From assembly GCA_022984795.1 (NCBI GenBank), contig JALIHJ010000082.1:1-53783 (forward strand): a stretch of DNA of 53,783 nt. The letters are read 5' to 3'. Shown in pieces: positions 1 through 8,136 of this stretch. The DNA comes from Fabrea salina (taxonomy: Eukaryota; Ciliophora; Heterotrichea; Heterotrichida; Fabreidae). The stretch's first letter is position 1; every line of letters begins with the position of its first letter. The position numbers and the translations under genes are program-made. The notes under the pieces were generated by a model. That model had not been told where the DNA came from and made no database searches. It was given only the letters and a program-made list of their open reading frames with translations.

Positions 1-411
1 TAACACCCTAACACCCTAACACCCTAACACCCTAACACCCTAACACCCTAACACCCTAACACCCTAACACCCTAACACCCTAACACCCTAACACCCTAAC
101 ACCCTCTAACACCCTAACATCCTAACACCCTAGCACCCTAACACCCTAACACCCTAACCACCCTAACACCCTAACACCCTAACACCCTAACACCCTAACA
201 CCCTAACACCCTAACACCCTAACACCCTAACACCCTAACACCCTAACACCCTAACACCTCAACACCCTAACACCCTAACACCCTAACACCCTAACACCCT
301 AACACCCTAACACCCTAACACCTAACACCCTAACACCCTAACACCCTAACACCCTAACACCCTAACACCCTAACACCCTAACACCCTAACACCCTAACAC
401 CCTAACACCCT
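1..411. repeat. Left telomere, C-strand (CCCTAACA)n
   Basis: About 51 tandem copies of the 8-mer CCCTAACA run from the first base to 411, where unique sequence begins. The C-rich strand reads 5' to 3' from the end, as expected for a left chromosome terminus. Irregular units lie within about 101-325: an extra CT near 105, C to T at 120, A to G near 133, an extra C near 158, a rearranged unit near 258 and a missing C near 321. The 8-mer is the unit known from heterotrich ciliates. Confidence 0.97.
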
Positions 412-1678
412 GGTTTTGGAACTGGGAACTAAGCAACTAGAAACAACTTTGTGGGAGTATAACCCTAACAAAGCTTTGTTTGAAGCAGCTAAGGCAGCAG
501 CTCAGTTACAGGAGCAATAGGAACTGGAGCTTCAGCTGGAGCATCTTTAACAGGCAATCCTGCAGAGATGTGGTCGATACACAATAATGTTCAGGTGCTA
601 TCTTACATAGTGCTGAGCAACAACCACTCACACCTACTCTGGAAAGGATTCTTTGAGGGACTACATCTTCGGCATTCTAAAAGGCTACCTCTAATGACTT
701 ACTTGGCTACGAATGGGAATACGGAGTAAGGTCCAACTTGTTCATTGTGAACGCTGGAATAGACATTCTACTATTCTAGTGATTCTACCAAGTTGGCCCT
801 TAGTCTGGGTGCTTTCTAAAATCCCTTGCTTGGAAGACAGATGCGAGTCTCTTCTGAGAGTACAAGTACAACGCATTCATTAGATACTGGATTCAGTGCT
901 ATTTAGACCTGTCTATTGCGTGCTTTACCCAGGTGTCTTCATTTCCGAGTGCAAGTCTACTAGAAATAAGTAACTTCATAGTTGCTTGTTTTGTTCTGTA
1001 CTGGATTTTATGACTCCTAAGCAATTCTTGGCTTCTTCAGAAGAAGAGAAGACTCAATCAGAAGTTCCCAGACGATTCACAGGCCTGTACAAGACCTACG
1101 GAACACTGCCTTATGAATTCAATCGCAGGTCTGGAGGTACAGGCTTACTTACATGGTGTTTGTGGTGGAAAGACCTGGGTTTAGCTGCAAGTTTGGCACT
1201 GCTAGGAAGCTACTCCTTACGTCCAGGCTTCGGTAAACTGTGGAGTGATTCTGGTCTACAGTGTTTGTGCTGAAAGTAAGACCTACAAAGAGATGAAACC
1301 GCAGATATGTCCATTGTAGCCCAGTTAGTGGTCACTCTGGTCTACGGACTAGCTATATTCTTCTTGGACCCTGGAAGCTTAGAGTACGAGTTGGAGGTGA
1401 CAGTGATGTACTCAACTATGGGACTGATCTTTTTCCAGTCCTCTGTGTCACTTCTGGGTGTATTATGCTATATATTTCTTTTCAGAAAAAGAAGTTCAGT
1501 CACCCCTGTAGTTCCAATAGAAGAAGTCAGTGTGAATCAAAACACCAACCAAACAGCTAACAAAGAAATTAGCCAAGAAACCCCAGCTGAAGAAAGTCCT
1601 TCCAAGCCAAGAAGGAACTACCGAAGCATCAACGAGATTACAATTGTCAGAAGATCCTTAAGAATGTTAAACCAATAA
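412..1678 (+). pseudogene. Decayed C-terminal part of a ciliate multi-pass membrane protein, cut off by the telomere
   Basis: Several open stretches in different frames line up, in order, with what I recall of the C-terminal half of a large ciliate surface-protein family. At 493-729 there is a Gly/Ala/Ser-rich stretch followed by MWSIHNNVQVLSYI. At about 875-1009 there is KYNAFIRYWIQCYLDL and a hydrophobic segment. At 1010-1273 there is a soluble stretch with LYKTYGTLPYEF. At 1307-1678 there are two hydrophobic segments and a Ser/Thr/Lys-rich tail. These stretches are separated by frame changes and in-frame stops, and everything 5' of the region is missing at the telomere. I infer a truncated pseudogene. 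The last 123-residue piece (ATG at 1307) is intact as an open frame and might still be expressed. The family assignment is from memory. Confidence 0.5.
1276..1290 (+). other. Candidate 15-nt intron inside the left pseudogene
   Basis: The stretch GTAAGACCTACAAAG has the length and ends of the four clear introns in this chromosome. Removing it keeps the frame of 986-1273 and opens the way into the frame of 1307-1678. However, a TGA triplet lies in frame just before it (1271-1273), so the spliced message would still be interrupted. I read it as a relic intron. Confidence 0.4.
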
Positions 1679-2231
1679 CTTAATCTTTAATAAATTTCCT
1701 CTTCATTACTGTCTGCTGTTATGTTTTCATTGAGTTTATAATCTAACCTTTAATTAAACGTCTCATGGATACCCCAATAGCTCTAAAGCCTTCATAAGTA
1801 TAGGAGTCCCTAGTCTTCAGTATTTGACTTGTAACTAAGTTAGAATCGGAAATCTGATTAGTAACATCCCGCTTGCAGTAGTTGTTTGTGGCTGCACAAA
1901 CCAACTCCAAACTGTTATAGTTCGCGAGTGAGTTAGTAAATTTCAAGTTTTCTTAAGCTTCTCTTATTCTCAGATATCGAGTAACTGCGTTTACTCCAGA
2001 ACTAAAGACTCACTCATTTGAATGATTTCTGACTCACATTCAGAAATCTGAGTGAGTATTTCGCTCGTACCAGCTTTCAGAGTGCAAGAACTTCCAGTGT
2101 TACTGATTACAGCGGAACTCAGGGCTGTATAGTCACACAAAAAGTTCTACTTCAGTACTTTCCTAGAACTTGGTACTTCTGAGGAATAAAAGTTTTTATT
2201 ATAGATGGAGTTTGAATCTTACCGTTAAAAC
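1679..2231. other. Gene-poor left subtelomeric spacer
   Basis: These 553 bp separate the left pseudogene from the first intact gene. The minus strand is open at 1743-1946 (67 codons), but that frame has no ATG near its 5' end and no family I recognise. It could be the tail of another decayed gene. A short partial inverted repeat with GACTCAC/GTGAGT-type words lies around 2005-2055. I found no tRNA or other RNA gene. Confidence 0.5.
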
Positions 2232-2765
2232 TTAACTTAAGTACTTCTTTTTAAACTTCTTTTTCAAACAACAAGAAACACAACACAAAAAACTCCCTAC
2301 ACAAAAAACAACTAAAAACTTTTCAAAGAAACTCAGAGAGTCTTCTGACTGCTCAGACAAGTAAAGTTCTTGGTTGCTCCCAGCTTCAAACTGCGAGTCA
2401 GTCTCCTCGTCCACTTCAACATTGCACAGGTACACAAAGGGGGCACTAGCATTCTGTGAGTTACTAGTAGTAAATCCTTCTTTGCACTTGCATACTTCGT
2501 CTACTAATTCTCCGTGCAAACATTTAATAGGTTTATCTTCTACTACAGTTTCGTTGCTGGTTTGGGTGGTGCTTGGTATGTCAGGGGGTGTTTGGTTTCT
2601 TTCAATGCAAGAGTTAGACTCCACTCTGTAAACTTGGTTTTCCTGGCAATCTGGAACGGGGTAGCACTTTCCATCAGTTTCATTAAAGAAGTTCCTTTCT
2701 CCAAAGTACTCCAGTCGACACTCTCGGGCTTCTAATAACTGGATCCAAAAAATCATATGAATCAT
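2232..2765 (-). CDS. Small Cys-rich single-pass membrane protein (hypothetical)
   Basis: The product has 177 residues. The N-terminus (IHMIFWIQLLEARE) looks like a short signal peptide. It is followed by a Cys-rich ectodomain with several N-x-T/S sequons, including an EGF-like stretch with the spacing C-x(8)-C-x-C. Near residues 152-168 there is a hydrophobic, Cys-rich membrane segment, and the protein ends in a short Lys-rich cytoplasmic tail. I infer type I topology: ectodomain outside, small tail inside. I do not recognise a family. The start codon lies only 2 bp downstream of the stop of the transporter gene on the same strand, so its promoter must lie within that gene or the two are co-transcribed. 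Confidence 0.7.
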   Translation of the reverse strand: MIHMIFWIQLLEARECRLEYFGERNFFNETDGKCYPVPDCQENQVYRVESNSCIERNQTPPDIPSTTQTSNETVVEDKPIKCLHGELVDEVCKCKEGFTTSNSQNASAPFVYLCNVEVDEETDSQFEAGSNQELYLSEQSEDSLSFFEKFLVVFCVGSFLCCVSCCLKKKFKKKYLS

Positions 2766-2767
2766 TA

Positions 2768-4024
2768 TTAACTAAATGGATACTTTTTCTTTGACTCTGA
2801 AATAACATTGGGCAGAGTACTAAGTGCAGTCACTAAGTTAACTATAACCATAAAGCAAAAAACAGCACTCCAAGACACACTCTGCAAAGAACCTATAACA
2901 CCTTGTCCCAAAGCAGCGCCTAAACTGCCTGAACCATTGATGATTCCTATAACTATAGTTTTAGGCTTGGAACTTTCCCCTTGCGACAAGTCAGTTGCAA
3001 CCACAGTTGAAATCAAGTTACAACTTCCACCTATCATGAACCCAGTTGCAGGTACTATTAAAAAAAACATCCAGGCTTCTTCAAGCCCTACATACTGAAA
3101 AAGCACTACAAAAGGAACTGCTAAACCCAAAAATAGCCCAACTACTCCTGAGCGCAGAAAAGTTATTTGGCATAAGCGGCCTCCCAGTACACTCCCAGCA
3201 ATCGCTCCTAAGTCGTACAAGCTAGTTAACACTCCTACTTTGTTAAGTCCCATTTTGTAGTGAGTTTGTAAGTAGTAAGGAAGCCACATAAAGAACCCAT
3301 AGTTCAGGAGTTTTGCCCCTGAGTAGCTTATAGCGCAACAAGCTACTCCAGGCAGCAACCAAGACTCCCAAAACCCTACTTTGCAGGGTTTTTTAACTTG
3401 CTCTTTCAGAAGAAGTGAGTCTTCACTTGAAAATGTTTTGGGTGGGCAGTCACTTACTAAAAAGTGCACACACAACCCCATAACTCCCATAAAACAAGAA
3501 GTAATCATAACTACCCATTCCCAATCAAAACCTAAATCTTCGTGCAAAATAGCAGCTACCCATTCACCTACTATGTTGCCTAACGAAGCATTTGCACCCC
3601 AAAGCCCCATTACTTGCGCTCTAGACTCTAGAAACCAGTTTGCTACTATCCCCACTGCTATAGTAAGTATGCACCCCTGGGCTATTCCTTCTACTGCCCA
3701 TAAGCACAAAAACAACCAAAAAGACTTTACTGAAGCCAGCCCCAAAAGGCCTATTCCGCAAAAAGCCCCCATAGAAGCTAGCATACTAGTGGTCAGAACT
3801 GCACTGGGCGAGTACTTGTCAGCCAGGACTCCAGAAACAAAGTACCCCATTGAGTACAGAAACAGAAAAGTTGAGTCCATAATTCCTAACTGGGTTGAAG
3901 AGTACCCTTGAGTAGTATGGATTTCGCCCTTAACCATCCACCAGCCTTCTCTGGAGGAGTGAGCTGCCACTATGCAAAGGAAAGTCACTAAGTACACCTT
4001 GGCCTGGTCATTCGTCATCTTCAT
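2768..4024 (-). CDS. MFS organophosphate/sugar-phosphate antiporter (SLC37/GlpT-like)
   Basis: The product has 418 residues with about 12 hydrophobic segments. After the second segment there is the major-facilitator motif GVLADKYSPS. The N-terminal REGW..VK and the overall pattern resemble the SLC37 and GlpT/UhpT group, which exchanges glycerol-3-phosphate or hexose phosphates for phosphate. The substrate is inferred from resemblance only. I chose the ATG at 4024. The open frame runs on to 4165, but that extension lies antisense inside the start of the kinase gene and does not look like transporter sequence. The divergent kinase gene starts 13 bp away at 4038, so the two starts must share regulatory sequence. 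Confidence 0.8.
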   Translation of the reverse strand: MKMTNDQAKVYLVTFLCIVAAHSSREGWWMVKGEIHTTQGYSSTQLGIMDSTFLFLYSMGYFVSGVLADKYSPSAVLTTSMLASMGAFCGIGLLGLASVKSFWLFLCLWAVEGIAQGCILTIAVGIVANWFLESRAQVMGLWGANASLGNIVGEWVAAILHEDLGFDWEWVVMITSCFMGVMGLCVHFLVSDCPPKTFSSEDSLLLKEQVKKPCKVGFWESWLLPGVACCAISYSGAKLLNYGFFMWLPYYLQTHYKMGLNKVGVLTSLYDLGAIAGSVLGGRLCQITFLRSGVVGLFLGLAVPFVVLFQYVGLEEAWMFFLIVPATGFMIGGSCNLISTVVATDLSQGESSKPKTIVIGIINGSGSLGAALGQGVIGSLQSVSWSAVFCFMVIVNLVTALSTLPNVISESKKKYPFS

Positions 4025-4037
4025 ACTGAAAACTACT
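4025..4037. promoter_or_regulatory. 13-bp divergent spacer between transporter and PRP4-type kinase
   Basis: The 13 bases ACTGAAAACTACT are all that separates two outward-facing ATG codons. There is no room for a conventional promoter or long leaders on both sides, so control elements must lie within the two coding regions. Unlike several other divergent spacers here, this one has no TTATAA. Confidence 0.6.
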
Positions 4038-5561
4038 ATGGAAGGTTCCCGGTATGGAATATTAAGGAGAAGCCACAAGAAACCTAAAGACATCAAACAA
4101 GAGTTCAAAACAGAAGACTTGAGAGAACTTAAGTTAAGGAAGCCACCGCCTAAGCACGAACCCAAGAAGTTAGAAGTGTCAATTGCCTCTAAAGACTGGA
4201 TAGTGGGTGTAGAGTCCCCTGTGCCTCCTCAGTTTCCTGAAGAGCAAAAGGAACCCCAAGACATGGAAATCGACATGCCTTCTGCTGAACTGGTTGTTGA
4301 GGAGCCCTTTCAGAACCCCGTTCAGAGTCCCCCAAAAGAAACTTTTAAAAGGGATCTAGAAACTCCCAGAGAAGTTTTAGAGACTCCCGAAGAAGTTATA
4401 GAGATTCCTAAGAAGGTTCCAGAAACCCCTAAAGAAGTTCTAGAAATCACTCAGCCCCCCAAACCCTCAAAACCCCGGTCCAGAAGCCGCAGTCCCAAAG
4501 GTGAAGAGAGTTTAGATATATTTGAACAAACTCCACCTGAAAGCGAGGAAGAACTCATAGTCAGACAAACAGGAGACGAACTCCAAGACCTAGAAGGCTA
4601 CTACGTTCCTCAAGTAGGGGAACTAATCATAGACTACGAAACTCCCAGAAGGTTCAAGATCCAAGCAGTGCTTGGCAAAGGAGTGTACTCCAATGTGGTC
4701 TTAGCTTACGACTTAGAGTCCACCCACAAACATGCCATCAAGATCCTAAGAAACAACGAAGCCATGATAAAAGCAGGCCAAAAAGAAATAAAAGTGCTAC
4801 AACTACTGAACGAAAACGACTCACAGGACAGAAAGCACCTTATCAGACTGCAGAGTTACTTTTACTACCAAAGCCACCTGTGCATAGTTTTCGAGGAATT
4901 AGGTCTGAACCTAAGAGAAGTTCTTCAGAAGTACGGAAGCGAAAAAGGCTTGTCTCTCGAAGCAGTGCGGTCTTTCTGCAAACAAGCTTTTGTTGCTTTG
5001 GCTTACTTGCAAAGACACAGTGTTATTCACTGCGACATCAAACCAGACAACATGCTGCTTTCAAAAGACTTGAGAAAGCTCAAACTCTCGGACTTCGGAA
5101 CAGCTTTAACACAAGGAGAAAACACCCTGACGGAGCACTTAGTAGCTAGGTTCTACAGACCTCCTGAGATCTTTCTAGGCTATCCTTATGACTCGAGTTT
5201 GGACGTGTGGAGTCTAGGCTGCAGTCTTTTCGAGTTGTACACAGGGAAAGTGTTGTTCCCAGGAGTCTCTAACTCGCACATGCTTGAACTCATTATGCAG
5301 CTGAAAGGACCCCTTCCTAAGAAGATGCGAACTCAAGGTAAGTTTGCCAGTGAGTACTTTGACAAAACTCAGTTTCTGCACTCAGGGGTTCCTATTCAAC
5401 AAATCAAGAAAGAAAAAAGCTTAGGAGTTAAACTGAATTCTCAAACCAAAACTGAACATCTCTTTGAAAACTTACTTGAACAGTGCTTAACTCTAGACCC
5501 CCAAGAAAGAATCCAGCCTTACGCAGCTCTAAAGCACCCTTTTTTAAATACAACTAATTAA
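4038..5561 (+). CDS. PRP4-type (PRPF4B) spliceosomal protein kinase
   Basis: The product has 507 residues. Residues 1-190 are low complexity, with repeated E(T/I)P(K/R)(E/K)V-type units and a short SRSRSRSP stretch. The kinase domain starts near residue 199. It has a glycine loop GKGVYS, a lysine in HAIKIL, the catalytic loop HCDIKPDN (about 331) and DFGTA (about 352). The activation segment RFYRPPEIFLGYPYD and the following GCSLFELYTGKVLFPG and NSHMLELIMQLKG match PRP4 kinases rather than other CMGC kinases. PRP4 phosphorylates U4/U6.U5 tri-snRNP components during spliceosome activation in the nucleus. The ATG at 4038 avoids an antisense extension upstream. The stop overlaps the convergent phosphatase gene by 8 bp. 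Confidence 0.88.
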   Translation: MEGSRYGILRRSHKKPKDIKQEFKTEDLRELKLRKPPPKHEPKKLEVSIASKDWIVGVESPVPPQFPEEQKEPQDMEIDMPSAELVVEEPFQNPVQSPPKETFKRDLETPREVLETPEEVIEIPKKVPETPKEVLEITQPPKPSKPRSRSRSPKGEESLDIFEQTPPESEEELIVRQTGDELQDLEGYYVPQVGELIIDYETPRRFKIQAVLGKGVYSNVVLAYDLESTHKHAIKILRNNEAMIKAGQKEIKVLQLLNENDSQDRKHLIRLQSYFYYQSHLCIVFEELGLNLREVLQKYGSEKGLSLEAVRSFCKQAFVALAYLQRHSVIHCDIKPDNMLLSKDLRKLKLSDFGTALTQGENTLTEHLVARFYRPPEIFLGYPYDSSLDVWSLGCSLFELYTGKVLFPGVSNSHMLELIMQLKGPLPKKMRTQGKFASEYFDKTQFLHSGVPIQQIKKEKSLGVKLNSQTKTEHLFENLLEQCLTLDPQERIQPYAALKHPFLNTTN

Positions 5562-6054
5562 ACTTATTCAGAACAGAATAGTCCAAAGCTTTAAGTTGTC
5601 TTGCAAAAGAGGAATTAGGACACACACAAGCACGACCTTTTCTGGCAAAAACCAAAGCGTCCTCGTAACTCAGTGAGTAGAACCCCATTATGTAAGCTAT
5701 AACTACTGAACCGCTTCTAGAAGCCCCAGCGTCACAGTGCACAAAGGTTTTTTCGCCTTTTTTAATTGCTTCAGATATGAATTCTAGTGCTTCTGGTAAG
5801 CAGTTAGTTATGTTTTGGTCAACTGAGTCTGGAAGTGTTATTAAGTGGTAGTTGAACTCACCCTGCAACAAAGGAACTGTTGGTGCGTTTTGGATTTGTA
5901 TGATGTTTTTGACTCTAAGTGACTTTAGCTGGCTGAGTTCAACTGCTCCTTGCTTATTGCCCATATAAACAAAGTTGTCTATTTGGGAAATAGGAGTTCT
6001 GAGAGCTCTGAGTACCTGTAGGGGGTCTGTTTCTTTAGGGAATTCGTTATTCAT
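5554..6054 (-). CDS. Dual-specificity protein phosphatase
   Basis: The product has 166 residues, the length of a bare DUSP catalytic domain. The N-terminal part reads IDNFVYMGNKQGAV, like the beginning of MKP-type domains. The active site is HCDAGASRS near residue 105, with the cysteine and arginine of the HCx5R signature intact, followed by the helix SGSVVIAYIM. A general-acid aspartate is plausible at LPDSVDQN. It is expected to dephosphorylate Ser/Thr and Tyr residues; the substrate is unknown. Its TAG overlaps the 3' end of the convergent kinase gene by 8 bp, and its start lies 9 bp from the stop of the Spc24-like gene. Confidence 0.85.
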   Translation of the reverse strand: MNNEFPKETDPLQVLRALRTPISQIDNFVYMGNKQGAVELSQLKSLRVKNIIQIQNAPTVPLLQGEFNYHLITLPDSVDQNITNCLPEALEFISEAIKKGEKTFVHCDAGASRSGSVVIAYIMGFYSLSYEDALVFARKGRACVCPNSSFARQLKALDYSVLNKFN

Positions 6055-6063
6055 TTTAATTAG

Positions 6064-6597
6064 TTAAGCATCTTCAATCAAACCCCACAAAGTGTTGACT
6101 CTTTTAAACCTATTTGTGTCTTTGATGTGGAACCTTTCAACTAAGTTGCCTTTTAAAATAAGTCCTTTGCAGTCTTCAGACTGGTCCCACCTGACTCTAG
6201 AGATGTTTGAGTAGACTCGAATTTTAAATGACTCAAGGTCAATGTTTTCTTTGAGTTGTTCAACTTTAGTTTCGAGTTCTGCTTTTTGGTGTTCTAAGTC
6301 TTCAGAGTTCTCTACTGTTGATTTATAGTACTCATTAATGCTTTTCTCTAATTCTTGTCTTGCTTCAGAAACCTCGTTTTTAACTGTTTCGTTCTGTTTA
6401 ATTTTAGTGTTGAGTTCTTGTAATTCCCGCTTTTTCTGTTCAACCATGTAAGTCAGTCTGCTTTGTTTTTCTCGGGTCACTTCAGGAACTTCTAGCACAT
6501 TGGCTTCTATGTCTTCTAAAAAGGTTTTCACAGTTGTTGGTAGTCCATGCAGCATGTCTTGGCACTCACGCATTCTGTTAAGCAGGTCTTTGTCCAT
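6064..6597 (-). CDS. Spc24-like kinetochore protein (NDC80 complex)
   Basis: The product has 177 residues. A long coiled coil (about 55-125) is followed by a small C-terminal globular part that reads VYSNISRVRWDQ and ends NTLWGLIEDA. In Spc24 the same place has a short domain with (I/V)YxxISxIxWD and a terminal LWxLVD. The total length and the coiled-coil-then-globular order also match Spc24, which pairs with Spc25 and anchors the NDC80 complex at the kinetochore. The identification rests on the C-terminal motif and architecture. If right, it would act in mitosis of the micronucleus. Confidence 0.68.
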   Translation of the reverse strand: MDKDLLNRMRECQDMLHGLPTTVKTFLEDIEANVLEVPEVTREKQSRLTYMVEQKKRELQELNTKIKQNETVKNEVSEARQELEKSINEYYKSTVENSEDLEHQKAELETKVEQLKENIDLESFKIRVYSNISRVRWDQSEDCKGLILKGNLVERFHIKDTNRFKRVNTLWGLIEDA

Positions 6598-6603
6598 CTT
6601 TAT

Positions 6604-7611
6604 TTAGTTTAACAACTCTTTCAAAGCTACAACTACTCCCATTTCTTCTTTTTTGGTTTTTTTGGTTTGCAGAAGTTTTTCGTTCACTGCAAAGCACCAG
6701 TTCTCAAGTAGTTCTGTTTGGTGTTTTGACTCGTTGAGTGCAGTTTGTAAGTTTTCGCGGAGGGTTTGTTGGTAGTAGTACTGTTCTTGGATCATGTTTT
6801 GGTTGTCCAGAATCACGTTGAGTTGTCTGGCTAGGTTGTTGGAGGTGTCTTGCTTGACTGCTGAGTAGTTCTGTGAAGCTTGAATGGCTTCTTGGTTGCT
6901 TAGTTTAAGTTCGTCGTAAGCTTGTAAAGTTTCTAGTTTAAGTTGGTTGAGTAGTGCTGCTATTTGGGCTCTAAGAGTTTGGTCTGAAAGGATAGTTTGT
7001 GTACTAGCTGTTTCTAAAAGAGCTTTAACTAAGTAACTGATGTCTCCGGGTTCTTCAATAACTTTACTAAGCTCTAACAAGTTAGCTGAGGACTTAGCAG
7101 TTCCAGCAAAGTTTGAGTTCTGGGCTTCCAGCACTTGAGTGGCTTCTTCACAGACTTGAAGAGTTTTTTGGAGGTTAGCTTCTTTTTCACTGAACCTGAC
7201 TTGTTGTTTGTGAGCTTCTTCTTTAGCAGTGTCAGACCAGCCTTTAGCTTGTATCACTTCTTGTTCCTTTTCTGGCACATAAGTTTTGGAGTCTTCTATG
7301 AGGCCTTCGAGTTTTTCTAGTTCTTTGTCGACTTTTTGAATTTGTTCTTGGTACTGCTTGAGTTCCAGTTCGTGTGCTTGGGTGTAAGAGTTACACAGTG
7401 ACTCTAGCTGAGTGTACCGGTCTTCAGTTCTATAGAAGTCTTCTCTGATGTTGTTAGAAACTTTGTTTAGCAATGCTAAACTGTCTGAATCTCCAACTAA
7501 CTCTAAAAGTGCTTTGCCGTAACTATGTTTCTGGACTTGTTCAAGCAAAGTACTTTTCCTTTCAGCCAAAGCACAAACTAGCACCAATCCACTTAAGACT
7601 AGTAAATTCAT
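6604..7611 (-). CDS. Secreted coiled-coil protein, possibly a granule-lattice (trichocyst-type) protein
   Basis: The product has 335 residues. It begins with a clean signal peptide (MNLLVLSGLVLVCALAE) and has no other membrane segment. Nearly all the rest is predicted coiled coil, rich in Gln, Glu and Leu, with only a few cysteines. A signal peptide plus acidic coiled coil is the layout of the Grl/tmp proteins that crystallise in secretory granules of Tetrahymena and Paramecium. Heterotrichs carry cortical pigment granules and extrusomes, so a similar role is plausible but inferred. The gene sits 6 bp upstream of the Spc24-like gene on the same strand. Confidence 0.6.
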   Translation of the reverse strand: MNLLVLSGLVLVCALAERKSTLLEQVQKHSYGKALLELVGDSDSLALLNKVSNNIREDFYRTEDRYTQLESLCNSYTQAHELELKQYQEQIQKVDKELEKLEGLIEDSKTYVPEKEQEVIQAKGWSDTAKEEAHKQQVRFSEKEANLQKTLQVCEEATQVLEAQNSNFAGTAKSSANLLELSKVIEEPGDISYLVKALLETASTQTILSDQTLRAQIAALLNQLKLETLQAYDELKLSNQEAIQASQNYSAVKQDTSNNLARQLNVILDNQNMIQEQYYYQQTLRENLQTALNESKHQTELLENWCFAVNEKLLQTKKTKKEEMGVVVALKELLN

Positions 7612-7632
7612 TTGAATTATTCGTTAGACAAT

Positions 7633-8136
7633 ATGGACTACGGACAAGAAATAGCTAATTCCTTTTTTCTTCCTTCTTTTCACAAACTTCACTCAAATGA
7701 AAGGAGGTACTCTTACCGAGAACAAGTCACCAAAAGAAGAGTAGCCTCTGTGATGAAGCTCAACCACTTCACTTCCCAAATTCCCAAAAATTCCCAAAAA
7801 GACCCTTCCTCTAGACTAGTCACTTCTAGAAAGTCCCCCAACTTTAAGTACAGGCCTTTCTCAAGAAGCAAATGCACCAAGCGGAGAGAAAAGTCACTTC
7901 CCCAACCCCCAAAAAGCGACTCCCAAGAAAAAAAACTTACCTCAAAAGAACTTCAGCTAAAATCCTTTGACTTGTCCATCAAAGAAAACCTTCCTAAACG
8001 CAACTACTTCCAAACAAAGTCCGCTGCTAAAAACAAAGTTCCCAAAAAGCCTTTCAAAAAACTACTCCGGCCTAACATACCGGAACTGCAAATAGTCTCT
8101 ACTAATAAACTAAAAACTGATTATAAACTAACTTAA
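7633..8136 (+). CDS. Basic, Ser/Lys-rich protein of unknown function
   Basis: The product has 167 residues, is strongly basic, and has repeated K(R)-S-P/F-type stretches. It has no membrane segment and no recognised domain. The ATG at 7633 is the first in frame; 21 bp separate it from the divergent secreted-protein gene. The stop is in the palindrome TTAA (8133-8136), which also contains the stop of the convergent HisRS gene. It could be a cytoskeletal or chromatin-associated basic protein, but nothing in the sequence decides this. Confidence 0.6.
   Translation: MDYGQEIANSFFLPSFHKLHSNERRYSYREQVTKRRVASVMKLNHFTSQIPKNSQKDPSSRLVTSRKSPNFKYRPFSRSKCTKRREKSLPQPPKSDSQEKKLTSKELQLKSFDLSIKENLPKRNYFQTKSAAKNKVPKKPFKKLLRPNIPELQIVSTNKLKTDYKLT

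Noticed and set aside
461-476. Interstitial telomere unit (ACCCTAACA near 463-471) as evidence for telomere fusion
   Set aside because: A single 8-9 bp match near an end, inside a former coding stretch, is expected by chance.
1743-1946. 67-codon minus-strand gene in the left subtelomere
   Set aside because: No ATG near its start, no recognisable family, and no 15-nt intron that would join it to another frame. At most a decayed tail.
3381-3911. 176-codon plus-strand open frame opposite the MFS transporter
   Set aside because: It lies entirely antisense to a convincing transporter, has no recognisable domain, and its frame is explained by the codon bias of the opposite strand.
3972-4037. Upstream start of the PRP4-type kinase at 3972
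   Set aside because: The added 22 residues are hydrophobic and antisense to the transporter start; the ATG at 4038 is preferred.
4025-4165. 47-residue N-terminal extension of the transporter (start at 4165)
   Set aside because: It would overlap the divergent kinase start by over 120 bp and does not resemble MFS sequence; the ATG at 4024 gives a normal length.
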